Shown here: positions 23,301 to 38,300 of the stretch, piece after piece
How positions within the stretch are numbered: the stretch's first letter is position 1
Layout: every line of letters starts with the position of its first letter
NCBI RefSeq assembly: GCF_003945595.2
Contig: NW_024104378.1
Coordinates: forward strand, 930,489-994,488
Reading direction: 5' to 3'
DNA: 64,000 nucleotides
Source: Pipra filicauda
Lineage: Eukaryota > Chordata > Aves > Passeriformes > Pipridae
Made by a program: the position numbers and the translations under genes
Notes under the pieces: generated by a model
What the model was told of the DNA's origin: nothing
The model's database searches: none
What the model saw: the letters and a program-made list of their open reading frames with translations, nothing else

Positions 23301-26300
23301 ACTGATCTATCATATTGCTTTAAAAAATAAAGTACTTCACAAGGTTTTTAAAAAGACAAAAATTCCGCCTCTAATCAATATAGAAAAGGTATTTTGAATA
23401 CCTGTGGCCAAGTTTTTGGAGATCATCTGGTGATTTCCTGAGTTTTAAGACTGGGTGGTTATGTTGGCTGAATAGAATAGTACTGTGTAAATAGCTTTAA
23501 AATAGTGAATAAAGAAAAGACTATGGCTAATTATTTTTCTGGGGGGTTTTATTTTGAGGGATTTTTTCCTTGTACCTTTGTAATTAATGCTTTGCAGTAC
23601 TTTGTAAGAAGATATTAAAATACTTCTAATTGGTCATGCTGGGATTAATGTGTTAAAACAACATCTTGCCTTAATTCGGAATGTGACTTTTTCATTGGAT
23701 GGAAATGTTCAGTTTGTGCTAAAAAAAATATATACTTTCTTTTATTTTACATTTTTTTTTCCTGGGATCTAAATTTTTCTGGGATCTAAAATTTTCTGGG
23801 CAGACTTACTTGCCTCTTTGGTTTTTTGATCGTGGCCAATACCTGCATGCCTCACTTCTACCTTGGTGTGATGAATGTGCCGAAGTGTAAAATTTCACTG
23901 CTAATACAAACAGCAGAGGGAGCTTTAGCACCGTGTATGTGAATCTTCAAGCTGGAAACCTCAAGGTTTTAAACTTTCAAGTACAGAAAACTGTATTTGA
24001 AAACTGAGTTGTTTGATAAAGTAACAAATGTGAGGCAGCCATCTTCTGTATTTCATAATTTGAAAATAGTTTTTTCTTGGCTGGTGGAAGGTGTCTTCAA
24101 TGTCTTTGTTACGGACTGAGAAGGAGACTTGGCTTCCACCAATTACTTACCTCTCTGACACCCAAGACAGTGGAAATCTGGAATACATCATCTGGTGGAG
24201 TAGTAATCTACACAGTTAGAAGTGCAGTGTAAAATAGACTAGATATGGAGCCAATCCTCCTGGATTCTGCTACATCTTACCCTCTGGTGACCCACACAGG
24301 TGTTTCTGCACTGTCTTTAGTTTTGCCTGGCTGCACCTCCAGATTTTGAGCTAGCTACATAAAATCACACTGTGCTGATTAAACCTACTAAGCTTCCCAT
24401 GAACCTGAAGTATTGGGAGTTCAGTGAGCTATAGTGAGTGCAGTGATATCCGACTAATTCTAGAGGAAACAACTTGGTCCTGAAAGGCTTACTGGTTTCA
24501 GTTTACCAGTAGTAATGTCAGATCTGGTCCTGTTTCATTTAGATGTTCTGGTGTTTCTGTGCTGCGGTGTTTCCAGCAACAGTTGTGCAGGGAGGCCTGA
24601 ACTGTGTGTCTGTGTGCCACTGTTTGAGATCTGGCTTGTAGAGCATGTCAGTTCTGAATTTTTCTGCTTAGCAGTACCTGCACTGTTTGCAAAGCTTGGC
24701 TCACCCAGGACAAAGGACTCTTGCATTCAGGACATGTTTTTTCTGAGCTAACAAACCTCTCTGACTCAGCATAATTCTTCACAGAGCCAAATCAGAAGCC
24801 TTTGCATCCAGACTATCCTTATTTAGCAGTGCAGTTGGGTAACCACCATCAGGCAATTCATACTTTTCAGCTGGTAAAACAGTTTACTGCTTTCCCTTGC
24901 AAAAAAGTCTGGGCATAATTCCTTATGCTAATTGTCCCCCTTTCACATGAATGGAATTTGTGCAGAAGCTACCTTTTTTTTTTTAATATAAATATATATA
25001 TATATATATGGTGGGTATTTTTGGTGCTGTGCCAACTGGTGCTGTCTTGCAGCACCTAGCACTCTCTTGGCATCAGTGGCATCAGCGTTACCAGGATACA
25101 TCTCACTCAGAAGCCTGGCAAGTGTAATGTTTACCAGAAACCTATGTTGCATCACTTGTTGGATCACTTTAGGGGAGTGAGAATTAGTACTTAAAATCCA
25201 GTGAACTCTACTGAAACAGGTGGTTATACCTCTGTGCATTTTTGTTTGGTATTTGTCAAAGTATTCATACTGGTTATATTTAAATATTTGTTTTAAGAAT
25301 TTTTTTCAACTCTTTGAGAGGAATAGAACATAGTAATCCAAGTTTGTAGAACTACAAAACACTGGTCTGAGTTTATTGTTTATGCTCCATGTTATACAGT
25401 AAGACTCCATAATATCTTGCTAATACCAACCTCATTTTAAATAGGAGAGTGTCAAGTTTGAAAGAGTCATTCTATGCTTAGTGAATTTTTTGGTCATTGA
25501 TGCTATTGCAACTCCACTTCTTTCAGATTAGGATAGAACTCAGTAATTACCACATTTTTGTAACACATTACTATGAAAACATTTTTATTTGATAGTGACT
25601 AAACCTAGTGTTTTCATATGTGGAGCTCTTTATATTTTAAATGCAAGTAATGCAAGAAAACCTCCGAATTTTTGTGGAGTTACAAACCATAGCTTTACAT
25701 TTTTACTAGCTTGCAACTTATTTTCTACATCTTTTTGATATGAGTTAGCCAAATTTTGTAAGAATAATTGGCACACAGAGAAAAAAAAATCGCTTCAGTA
25801 TTTATATATGACTTTCATTTATGAGTAGATCCTGTAAGACTTTGCATGCAATAGCAGTTGGATGTATCTCTCCTGAGGCATTAGACTCTGTAACTGTTTA
25901 CAATTAAGATTGATACCTTTTCTTTTAGCACATCTCTCCGCTGCATTGACAGCTGTGTTTTTAAATATTTCTAAAGTTCTGGGAAAATGCAGCCAATTTT
26001 TAAAATGTTTCCAAACAAGTTCTTTGGACCTTCCTCTGTGTCACTAGAGATTTGAGGTTTTACAGGTTCATGTTGTTTTTTTCACCAATCTTTAGTTTGC
26101 TGGTGATTAAAAGAAAGTCTTTGGAAACCTATGGCACGTTGTGAGAGTACGTGACATAAAGTCATGTCCAAGTAGAGTCAGCCAAGATACTGGTTATCCA
26201 AGTGTCAATAAAATATCAACTTTTTAGTCCAAATTACTTCATGTATCTTGTTGTCTGTCAAATACTGGTAATATAGTAATACAGTTTGTTTGCTAATCCC

Positions 26301-29300
26301 TTGGTGGTGCTAATCCCTTTGACAGTGCTAACCATGTTGCTTCTAAAATGTCAGCTGTTGATCTTAAAGCAAACCAGACTTTCCCCTACAGTATTCTTAT
26401 CTGCATATGATTAGCTGTTGGAGGATGGTTGTGTTTCTTATGCCAGACTGCTTTCTTTGAGGTGTCTTTTCATGCAATTAGTTGCATAGTTTGACTGTCA
26501 GGTCACTGGTATCTGTACCTAACAGTTAATCTTCAACATGTATTTGAATGCTAAATAACCCAGCCTAACACTGCTTTAAAAAATTGGATGCTGAATAAAG
26601 TAAAATGATGTTTTGTGTATATTTTTAAAAAATTTTTAATGTCCTAGTTTTTATTGTGGTGACTTTTTAAGCAGATAATATTTGTACTTACTACATATGC
26701 AGTCATTACCAAAAAATGTGATGATTCTTGCATACGGTCATTAAGTAAAACTGGATGTGACTTTCTTTGTTGTGTCATTACTCAGCTGTTAATAGCTGTT
26801 ATACTGCAGTTTCACCGGTATCTTCAGTCCTACTCTAATGTTCATGTTAATTGCTGGTAGATTTTTGGATTTTCACTTGCATTTTGTGGAATGCTGTTAT
26901 CTGGTCTTTTTTTCCACTCTGTTTAGTTGCATTTTCTGCATCTAAGACTCAGCGTATTTCTCGTTTTCATTCAGTTTCCCAAAAAAAGTCATGGAGTTAG
27001 GTATTTTTCTTCCTTAATCAGCTTTGAATTATTTTTGCCGTGATTTGTCACTGATCATACATTATTGCAGCATATGGAAACTGGCTGCATAAAAAGTTCA
27101 GATGATATTTTGACAAAATGATCCTGAAAGGTGAACCATTTAAATTCTTCTTTGTTTCCAAGCAGAAACCACTTTAAATAATTTCAATTCAGTTTCCTTT
27201 ATGCCACTGAATAAAGATGTGTTTACATATGCAGAAACTGCTTTTATTAGTGCCGAATCTTTTGTGGTTGGATTAATAAAAATGTATTTTATTCTGTTTT
27301 CTTACATGGCGTGCTTTACAACACTGCAGAAATATTACTGATGATGAATCCTCAGTGGATGAACTGAGAGGCACACTGCGGTTTTTTGCATCCGTGTTAG
27401 TTCGAAGAATTCACAAGGTAAGGCAACTTAAAGGTTTCCATGTTGGTTTTTCCATCAGAAGTAATCATCATTCCATCATCTATCTGTACTGAGTTCTTTA
27501 ATTTTTTTAAATGGTGATTTCAAAGTCAGTCTTACAGTGTTGACAACTTCTAACCACCTAAGTTATGTCTTTGTGGTATCTGCTCCCTCCTTCTGGAGCT
27601 TGTCCCATTCCTGGTTGTAAGCCATCTCTGAAGATTCATCATTGGAAGTGCTCAACATCCATTTGGACATGGCTTTGACAAATCTGTTCCAGTGAAAGAT
27701 GTCCCTGCCATGGCAGGGGGTTGGAATAAGTGATCTGTGAAGGTCCCTTGCAACCCAAACCATTCTCCAGTTCTTGAAAATGGGTATACTTCTTACACCA
27801 GGGCAAGGCATTTTTAAGACCTTGTGATGATCTTTTAGCTCTCTTTTAGTGACTTAATGCAAGTGAAAACAATTTTGAAAATTATTGAAAAAGACTGATT
27901 AGAAAATGGTTAGCAGTGTACCTGTCTTGTAGCTTCTGCTTGCTTGACTTATTAAAATGCAGATAAGATCCTTATGTTGTCTATAAAGAATAGACTGTCA
28001 TTAGGTGAACAGCTTACTAGAAGAATGAAAACAGATATCGTTCTTATATTAATGCAATTCTTAAGAAACATCCTGAATACAAAAGTTTTTGTTTGCTGTG
28101 TTTAATCTATTAACACATACATTCTCTTTTCTGGTAAAGTGCTTCAACTCTGTTTTACCCAAACTGCTTCTGACTTTTTGGTTGTTCTAAGCAATAAGAA
28201 TTGGTAACTGAGTTTCCAGAATTATTCAGTACTGGCCCATCTGTTGGAACCACTACTGTAAATGTGTGTCTTTTTTCCCCCACCCTAGTAACAGCAATAT
28301 TTCCTGAGCTACAAGTTGTACATGTACTGTCATAATTGATTAACAGCTTGATTTTGTCATTGTTATATATCAAATCCAGATGACTTTCTTGTTTACTCTA
28401 ACTCAGGCATGTTGCTTTTCAAAGTGAACATGAGAGAAGATCAGGAAATGTCTGTGTAGCAAAGATAGTGTATGCAGTTGTGGAAGTGGAGTAGATCTTT
28501 CAAAGTGAAAATTTGGACCAGGGTCTTAAAATTTGGTTTGGAGTTGTAGTACATGCCTGTATTAGTTACACTGTTTGTGGATCTGTTGTTGACTCAGAAA
28601 ATTATGTAATAAGGTATTAATAGTGTTAGATCAGCTACAGCTTCTTTAAGTACAGTGTTAATTTACCATGCTGCCTTTGACAGTAATGATTTAAATGTAA
28701 TATCTTCAATACTATGTATATTGGTATTGTATATGCGCTACAAAAACTCAAGATATGTGCAAGTATTAAGCACTGTCCGGGGACCTACAAAATAATTGCA
28801 GAAATGCATTGTTCTTTACAAATCATTAAATTTATTTGTATGCATTCCACAGAATGTCTCTTTGTGTGAAGTGGTATGGATACCTCAAGCAAAAATATAC
28901 TCATGGAAACTTTGTATTTTGGAACAAAATTGAAACTTGGCATGCTTAGCTATGCAGGGGAGCGTGGTGTCTCATGCTATGCTATATTTTTCAGCTCATG
29001 CTTTTTTCCTGCTGCGTAATTGTTTTTGTTTATGCACACACCCACATACAGATTCAGACAGCTTCAATTAACAGTTGTGCTGCATATACTACGAAAAATG
29101 TTGTGAGTAGAAACTAGAGTTGATAGGCAAGTTGCAAATAAAGTACCAACTTTGTGTCATTTCAGAATTCCTAGTTTAAAGCTTCAGTAGTTAGCTCAGA
29201 AGGGTTATGGCAATGTTATATAGCCTTTCAGCTCTGATACACTGTCCTTTATAGCCTCATTTGAGGAGAAATTCATCACCAGTTGCAAAATAAAATAGTT

Positions 29301-32300
29301 ATATACCTTTGCTAAGCAGCTATAGTTTGATGTGGATTTATTACTAAATGCTTGTAAGCAATAGTTCTAGCTAATAGAGATGAAGTGTTGAAATCAAGGA
29401 AGAATTGTGAAAGAAAAAACAGTCTGTTTTTCCTCTTTTTAGGTTATTTTTTTTTTTTTGCCAAAAAATCTGCTTCTGAATTGAGATGTAAAATTATGGG
29501 TTGCTTCAGTGAAACGCATGCTTTTGTTTTCTGTTTAAAACTGCCTAGGTGGATTTTTTTGAGGCATGGTTGTTGAATGAGGTAACAAGCACCTTAGACC
29601 AGTCAGCTCTTAAGTGTATACTGAAATAATTCAAATCTGGGTTTTCCTTGTTGTGGCCGTTTCTGGGTTGGTTATGGATTTCAAAGGGAAAGGAAAGGGT
29701 TTCCCTTTGTACGGTGTGATATAGGTAGCCCCGTGTCTGATTGAAGCTTTTGTCAAATGTCCTCAGTGTCTACTGCAGTGTCGATAATAATTTGCTTGCT
29801 GTGCTCTTTGACTTACTTCTGCAGGAGTAAACACTGCCCTATCCCTATGTTCCGTAGGAGACTCTTGACTTATAGAAATTACTGTTGAAATGTGAGGCAC
29901 AACAGACAGGGATTTTCCATTGATAAGCAGAAGTTCCTCCTTTCCTGCTTGTAAATAGGAGGTTGACCTTACTTTTAGGCAGTTCTAATCAATTGTACTG
30001 GCTTGTATGGGCTGGCCAGGCCAGATCAAAGCTGTTCACCTCAAATATTACAGGGGAATGTGCAGGAATATGTAATATTCTCCTTGTACAATTGAATAAA
30101 ACCCCAGCTTTTCTCTCAGCTCTGGAGGCCTTTGGAATTGCACTGTCTCCTTCCTTTTCTGGTAAGAAGCACTTTTATGCTGTATGGAGGAGGGACAAAT
30201 TCCATTAGGAAAGAAACTTATTCAAAAGTCTTAGATTTTGAACATTTACAAGAGTATGTTTTTACATCTCTGAGATGCCTTTTGCTTAAAATAAAGAGCA
30301 TGCAAAGTGTAAATCCATTTCTAGATGAGTTTCTGTGAAAACTGCTGCAGTGGATAAGGAAAAATCCCTTGAAGCTGTACAGGCTGGGAACTGACTGGCT
30401 GCCGAGAGAAGCTCTGCTTGCTGCAAAGGACCTGGTGCCCATGGTAGGCTGTGAGCTGAATATGAGCTGTCAGTGGCAGCTGATGATGCCAACAGCATCG
30501 TGGGCTGTATTAACAGGAGCAGAGACAGTCAGTCAAGGAAAGTGATTATCTGGCTTTATTTGATGCTCTTTGGATGATATCTAGGATGTTGATCCAGTTT
30601 TGGGCTCCTCTTTACAAGAGAGCAGAGCAGGTTCAACCAAGGAGCCACCAAGATGATTGGGGCTGGAGGAGGTGACTGTCTTCATCCCTGGAGGTTGTCA
30701 GCACTAGGATTGATAGAGCCCTGAGCACCCTAATCAGAGCCTGCTTGGAGTAGGGCTAAGAAATCCCAAGGTCCATTTGTGCCTGACTTGATCTATAATT
30801 CTCCTTTCTTTTTCTTAGCCATCAAAGAAAATTTAAATGCAGGACCGTAATACAATCCTTGATTAAATCATACATGTTTTTTGGCTTATGATCACATTGG
30901 TATCATTGTTGGCAGCAATGGTCATCCTAACTCTGTAACTCAAATTATCTTTTGGTTCTGCCATCACCTGAGGTGTGACATTTTTTCTGCATGTGTAGGA
31001 GGGTTTCTCTTCGCTTTTAGTCCTTGTGGACACAATTGCACAATGTTAAGGTACAGAAGTACTAGAAGCAGAGCATAGTTAACTTGTTGCTTTTGTTGGT
31101 GGTCAAATCTTCACACAGAACTAGGCTTCATATACTGTGACGTGGAAATCACACTGTGTGTATAGCAATGGAAGAATTGTAATAGGAATGAGTTGACAAT
31201 AAATATGTTAACAGTGTCATTTATGGCATTTAGTTCTGCAAGCTGTTACGTGCTTTGCCCAGAAGAATGAGCATACTGTCAGTTCATCTAGAGAATTCAT
31301 GAATTGTTTCTTGATGATTTGTTCTTTGCTTAGAATGGGGACATAGAAGCAAATTATTATGTTTGTTGTCTGTAATAATAATAATTATTATTATTATGCT
31401 AGTTGTCTGTAATAAATTTTGAGGAAAAAATAGAACAATTTTGGTTTTATTTTTAAACTGTTCTTTAGGTGGATATTCCAACCGTTGTAACAAAGAAGAT
31501 GCTCAAGGCAGCAATGAAACACATTGAAGTGATAGCCAAGGCCAGGCAAAAAGGTAAAGACCTAATACATTGTCGGTTTCAAAGGGCAAGTTTGAATGTT
31601 TCTTTATGCATGTTTGAGATTGATTATATTGCTACATCTTTTCATCCTTATGCCTTCTTTTAAAATAAAATAGTGATCCTCTTGCATTTTTCTTCCGATG
31701 ATTGCAAAGACAGGGAAAAAGTTGCAGTACATATTTGTACTCTCTGTTTTGAGTTTTATTTCCCCACATTGAAAATAGTAAATTTCTGTCTCTTTATGGT
31801 AAACAGGAATGTGTTTTTGTCTATTTAGAGCATTCAAGATCATTTACCATTGAAGTTTTCCCTTTATATTCCAGATGAGCAGTTACAGATGAAAGGATTT
31901 GTACGTCTGTGCACTGTACTGTAACTCTGACTCATAGATAGAATGATTTCACATCTGCATTAGTGGAGTTGATCAGTATCTTGAAAAGTTAGGTTCATGT
32001 TTGTAAGCCATGGAGAGACTTTGACCAGTAGTATATTTAATTATTATCCAAGTCAAAGTATCTTTACAAGTCTAATGTAAAAATTGTATTAAAACTGCAC
32101 GTTGAAGGAATATGTGAAAACACTTGCTGTTGTTATCTTCATTTTTTTCACTGGCTGTGTTCCACAATGCTGTATCTACTAAATGTGGTTTCATTCAACT
32201 TTTAAGCATAGATGTTTACTTTAACTGGAGTCATGAACTTTTCTTCCTTCCCTCAAAACTTCTGCTTGATATCCATAAATATATGCTATTGGTCCTGTGA

Positions 32301-35300
32301 GTAGTGGGTAATGAATAACATGAATAATGAGACGTAGCGTAATTATGTTGGATATCTTTCATGACACAACAATGACGAGATACTACTAGATAATCTGGTG
32401 GTGCTGTTTACGCCAAATTTCATGTTTCCTTTGATTTCTACCAAGGAGTGGGAAACATTTTTCTTTAGCAGCAAAGAACTGTATTTTAAATGTACAGCAT
32501 TGAAAACATAGCCATTTTCTTCAGTGTTTTAAAGGAAAAGACTTGTTTCCTAAGGGCTGATGTGTGAAAGAGCAGCTGAAAATGAGTTTTTTGATAATTA
32601 TAGATGAGTAAGCATTCTGGATACCATGCAAACTGCAATTGTTTGGTGAAGGAATTCTTATTTTAGTGTGAGGATTTATTTTTACATACTCAGGCTTCAA
32701 AGTCTAAGCCAAGGTTCTTTCGAAAAGTTTCAACATTTTATCCCTTTGGCAGTTGTATATGTACTATTTACTTTTTAGCTCAAATGGAAAGCAATTGCCT
32801 TTTGTTTCACAGTAAGAAAAAGCTGAAACTACTTGTAATACTGTTTTTTACTTTCAGTAAAAAATGCAGAATTTTTGCAGCAGGCTGCTTTAGAAGAATA
32901 TGGACCAGAACTCCATGTTGCTTTGAGAAGCCGAAGAGATGAACTTCACTACTTAAGAAAACTTACTGAACTTCTTTTTCCTTATATTTTGCCCCCAAAG
33001 TCAACAGAGTGCAGGTATAGAATTTATTTAGAATTGTATTTTTTAAAGTATCTCCATATTATGTAGTACAGTAACTTTGTGAAGTGAAAAAATGAACTCC
33101 AAAGTGATTCTCCTCATCCCTCCTTCTTATCCCTTTGTTTATGATTTTTTTGATTTGTCTTTAAAATAGCATGCTTACGATATTATTTAATCCTAAAATA
33201 TTTCCCAGTAGTATATAACAGCATTGGAAACTTCACTTAGAAAACTATGTAATCTCATACTGGTTTGGATTTTTATTTTCTTTTCTTTCCAGATCCCTGG
33301 CTCTTCTGATAAGAGAGATTCTTCCTGGTTCTGTTTTCCTCCCCTCGATGGATTTCTTAGCTGATCCTGTAAGACTTTGGAGCACAAAAATAATGTTAAT
33401 TTATTCAGTATTACTGTTTTCCTACTAAGTACGTTGTGGGTAAAGCAAATGATGCAGAATGATTTACTTGCTGTGCATTTTGACTGCATAAAAGATAAAG
33501 GAATCTTGTGGCCAATGGTTTTGTTTGTTCATGTAACTGGTTTGAGTATTTAACTCACTGAACTGACTAAAATAACAGTATTGGTGTGATCTCTTAAGAA
33601 TGTATTTTTAATGAAGGGCTGCAACTCCTGTTAAATGGGAGAATGCTGTGCTAGTGTAAACATCTTCAAATTGCTGTTGCTATATTTAAACAAGGGCTGG
33701 AGTACTTGAACTATAGTTATGTAGATCTTTATAGCAGTCTGAGTGAAACAAACTTTTTTGCAACTATATTGAAATCAATACTTTTGTCCTTAATTCTGCC
33801 AATAAAAGGGCATTTAATTCTAAAGATGGAACACTCCCATCTTTGATTTTGTTTATGCATGTATTTTAGTAGGCAAAATTGCAATACTCACGCAGGCATC
33901 ACCTAGCTGCAAACAGAAAGTACTGTAGCTGTGGAAGTATTAGTTCATTAGATCTGTGCTTACAGTAAAAGTACTTTGTAGAGCTTTCTTCCGCTGGTAA
34001 AGAATGTTTCTGTGCAGGTCTCTTCAGAAATTCCCTGACTTGTAAAACCTTTAAGAGACCACTGAAGGTCGATTCTCAGACATGTGTTTCCAGACTTTAC
34101 TTTTTAAAAAGTATTAAATATAGTCATAGACTTAAACTGGGGTATAACATAGTATTGAAATGATTTTCATCTATTTTGTTGAGTTTCTTTAATATTAATT
34201 TTATATTGTGTTTTCCTGCAGGACACTGTCAACCATTTGCTGCTGATCTTCATTGATGATAGTCCAGTAAGTACTGACAAAGTTAAAGAGTAGCGATTTG
34301 TTCACCTGTTAAGGAAGCTTTCTTAACAATTGTAATTTTTTTTCTGCAGCCTGAGATAGCAACTGAACCTACTTCTTCACTGGTTCCATTCCTTCAGAAA
34401 TTTGCGGAGCCAAGAAATAAAAAACCATCTGTAAGCAAGGGCAACATTTATTTCCTTTCCTGTTTTGAATAAGTGTTTTGCTTTACCTGCTGTTTTTGTT
34501 CTACAACTCTTTGTATTATTTATGTACTCTCTGAAAGTTTGAAAATTGGCTGACTGCATTTTTAACTTACTCAGGTACTGAAACTGGAGCTAAAGGAGAT
34601 CAGAGATCAACAAGACCTTTTATTTCGGTTTATGAACTTCCTGAAACAGGAAGGGGCAGTACATGTGCTGCAGTTCTGCCTGACTGTAGGTAAGATTGCA
34701 TACGTGTGCTCAAGTTGTTCGATTATCGTTAAGCATTTGCAGGTTGAAGTGAATATTTAGTCTCAGAACTCAGCAGCATTATTTAGCAAAAGATTACCTT
34801 TCAGAATCTGTGTTCACTTACTTTAATGTGTCCCAGTTCTTCAGTGCTAATCTTGGCAACATTGATGTTGATGTGGACTGTAGGGCTTAAGTGTATTTCT
34901 CTTTATTGATAAAAGTTACCCACTTTAAAATAGAATATTTTAAGAAAAAAAATTCTGGCAACTGATACAAAGTACAACTGCCTTTTTTTTGATACGTGGT
35001 TACTAAAGTATTTCTAAAATGAGATGTTCAGCATTAAAAGCTTCTCATGTTCATTTAGCTGTAAAATTCTGATTTCTGTAAAGAACAGAAACATAACATT
35101 AAAGGTGTTGAAACGTTTTATTCAGTAACCTGTACCTTGGTTATGAGGCATATGTTTGGTTTTAGCATTGCACAGGTGTTGTTTGAAAAGCCTTCTACTT
35201 TCCAATGAAAAGATTTTCTGTGAAGCTTCTACAAATTTGAGTGGATTATTTCAAGTTTTTTGGACAACAAATAATTACTGGCTTACCAAAATAATGTTGC

Positions 35301-38300
35301 TTTTTGGTTTTGGTAAATAGGTATTTTCATGTTTCATAGGACATAATGGATGTGCCTTTTTATCCCAAGCACATACATATAGTGGGAAGATTTGAAATTA
35401 ATTTAGACACACTTAATCTCATAAAATACTGCAGAAATCATTAATCATTGCAGAAGAGAAATACAGATAATCTCTGTGCTTCTTATGTGCCCATAATCCT
35501 TTAGCAGTGAGTTTACTCTGTTGCCATGATCAATCTTTTTCTGGGCAAACCTCAGCATTTTCTTCCTTGTAAACTTCTCTTGCATTCTCATAGGTGGCAA
35601 ATCTGTGTCTTATCTTATAAAACAAAAGAATGAGGTTTAGGGGCCTCCAGCTATGCTGTCCCAAATTGTCTACGGTAGATGGTTTTTCACTTGATAGATA
35701 TATTTTGGGTAAGAAGCACTTACTGAGGAAAATAATAAAAAAAATCAAGTAGAATTGCACAGTAATAAATATATGGAAATTATTACAATGGATTAGGTCT
35801 TAGGAATGAAATAGCAGAATAGGCAGATGGGCAGATGATTAGTATAAAGGGCTGTTGGACCTCTGTATGTGTGTGCATTTAGCATGAACTGGAAATTATG
35901 CTAAAAGAAAACTACAATTTTCAATTTGGTAATTCAGGAAGAAAAAAATCATTATTCTGATTCATTTTTATGCCAGAATGTCTTAATGGATTTATGCTTG
36001 CTGTGATAAGGAATAATTTGGTTTAATTGCAATGTATTTTTAGTAATTTTATTAACAAATCTGAATTATAGTTAATAAGAAGGCAGCTACCTTATTACCT
36101 AAGATTTTGAACTGCCTTGTGCTTCTATTAACTTTGAAGTTTTACAAATTGCTCTGTCTGCTTGAAGATGAGATGATATTTTAGGGTTCTTCAAGATGAT
36201 ATTTGTTCGCCAAATTGATCAAGAAATGCTTTTTCTTTCCTTTACTTCCCAGAGGAATTCAATGACCGAATTTTGCGACCAGAACTGTCAGATACTGAAA
36301 AGATGTCTCTTCACGAGGAAGTACAGAAAATTTACAAAACTTACTGTTTGGATGAAAGCATTGACAAAATTAGATTTGACCCTTTCATAGTGGAAGAAAT
36401 TCAAAGAAGTAAGTTTGAATTTGAAAGGAATAATGTACATTGGAATTTAAGCAGCATTCTGTAGTAAAGTGAAGAAAAATTTAGCTAACTATCGTCAGTT
36501 TTAAAAATTATGATCCCCTTGCTATACTGTGCTTAATCCTTGATTTGTCAGTTTATTTCTATTTTTTTATTTGTAAAACTTTTAGTAACTTGCAAAGTAA
36601 TCACAAGCTCAGACCAGGAAAAAAACCTATGACCTTTTTATGTCTGTATATATATCCCTCTCTATTCATACTTGTAATTTTTTTATAGTTGCTGAAGGTC
36701 CATATATGGATGTTGTGAAACTTCAAACTATGCGGTGTCTTTTTGAAGCTTATGAGCATGTACTTTCTCTGCTTGAGAATGTTTTTACTCCAATGTTCTG
36801 TCACAGTGATGAGGTAAGTGTGAAAGATTTGAAGGGTAGTCTTAAAAGCAAGATTGTGTTTTTTTAGGATAACCCCGTTTACAACAGTCATGCATATGTA
36901 GAACTCAAAAATATGGCTTCATTTTCCACTTCAGTTAGCATTCCAGAGCTGGGCCAATCTCAGTAGGAAAACTGAATTTGTTCTAGTTCAGTGCAACATC
37001 ACAGAACAATTTGTGTGATTATGGTCAGCTTGCCTATTACTTCTGTTCTTGTTTCCTAAATTTTGCAATGTTGTTGCATAGTAGGCTTTACTTCAATTAA
37101 TCCAGTGTTTTCTTTGATACCTTATTTGTCTACTATAGTACTTCAGACACCTTTTAAGAGGAGCAGAGTCACCAACACGCAATTCAAAGTTTAACAGGTA
37201 CGTATGGTAGAGTTTTTAAGTGTTTTTCTTTGGTTGTTAGTTAAAAGCATCAGAATATTAAACCATAGGAATTTTGCTACTGCCTGATATTAATTTGACT
37301 AAATTTTTAGCACAGCTTTTTTGTTTTTAAATGAACAAATTACATATTAAAGGAGCAAGCAATATTATACAAGATATCTCTTTGCTTTGAAGTGTTTTAC
37401 ATAAAGAATTTAAAATGTGATTTAGACCTCAGCATTTGAGAAGAGGGAAGGGGAGAATAATTGTACAGTGAGAATAAGATAATGTAGAAATATAGTTGTG
37501 GTTTAGTTGACTGAATATATGTAATAGTTTTTTAGTGGTGCAAAGCTGGGTCTTCTGGGATTTCAGATGTTAAAGGGACAGGTGCTTACAACCAACCTGT
37601 ATGAGAATCTCTTCATTTTTTGACAAGGAGGATTTGCCATGTCTCCCAGGTGAAATGTGCTTTCTATCCCCCAACTCCATTGCAGAAATGTAGTGTCAGA
37701 AAGCTTGTTTCTGAGCTTGGGCTATGTACTTACAGACCTCCTTCAGGCTCCTTAGGGCCTGTGGAGAAGAGCATCTCCTGTGGTGTGGATGGATGATCTC
37801 CCACTATGGGGCTGGGTTGATAAACCTTGAGGTCTCATGATTTCTTGTCTTTCATTTTATATTGAATGTCATAGACTAGCCCAACTGAATTGCTCTTATG
37901 GCCTAGCCAAAAGAAGGAAAACTTCAGTCTTTAATTTGGATGGGCTTTCTTTCTTGGTATGAAGTAAGATCTGTGGTATAACGGAAAATGCTTATATATG
38001 TTTATAATCTTAGATGGTAAACTCCTCTAGAGGAGTAACAGCAATTTATTTTACCTTTTGTGCTTTCAATAGAGATACACCTAGCAGCAGCTCCCTTGGT
38101 TTGCAACCTACCATGAGATGTATTACTGGGACATATCTTTCTTCCCTGCTCCTGTTCTTCAAAAACTACATGGTTGTTCTCTTTAATATATCTCCATTGG
38201 TGACGTCCTTCATGTAGTCTTTGTAGTTCTTGTACATCCAGGACTGGAGCTTTAGTGCAGTGCTTTCTCACACTGGTGCTGGGAAGCTTCTGTTTCTTAG

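Larger units (their letters stand above)
22935..27329 (+). other. SNX14 intron 5 (4.4 kb)
   Basis: Contains a 17-nt tandem repeat at 23.76 kb, an AT dinucleotide run near 25.0 kb and a local duplication of TGCTAATCCCTT near 26.3 kb. No gene seen. Confidence 0.85.
27418..31468 (+). other. SNX14 intron 6 (4.1 kb)
   Basis: Contains two decayed CR1 fragments (27.64-27.78 and 30.37-30.73 kb) and the TAA/TTA palindrome at 31.37 kb. No gene seen. Confidence 0.85.
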
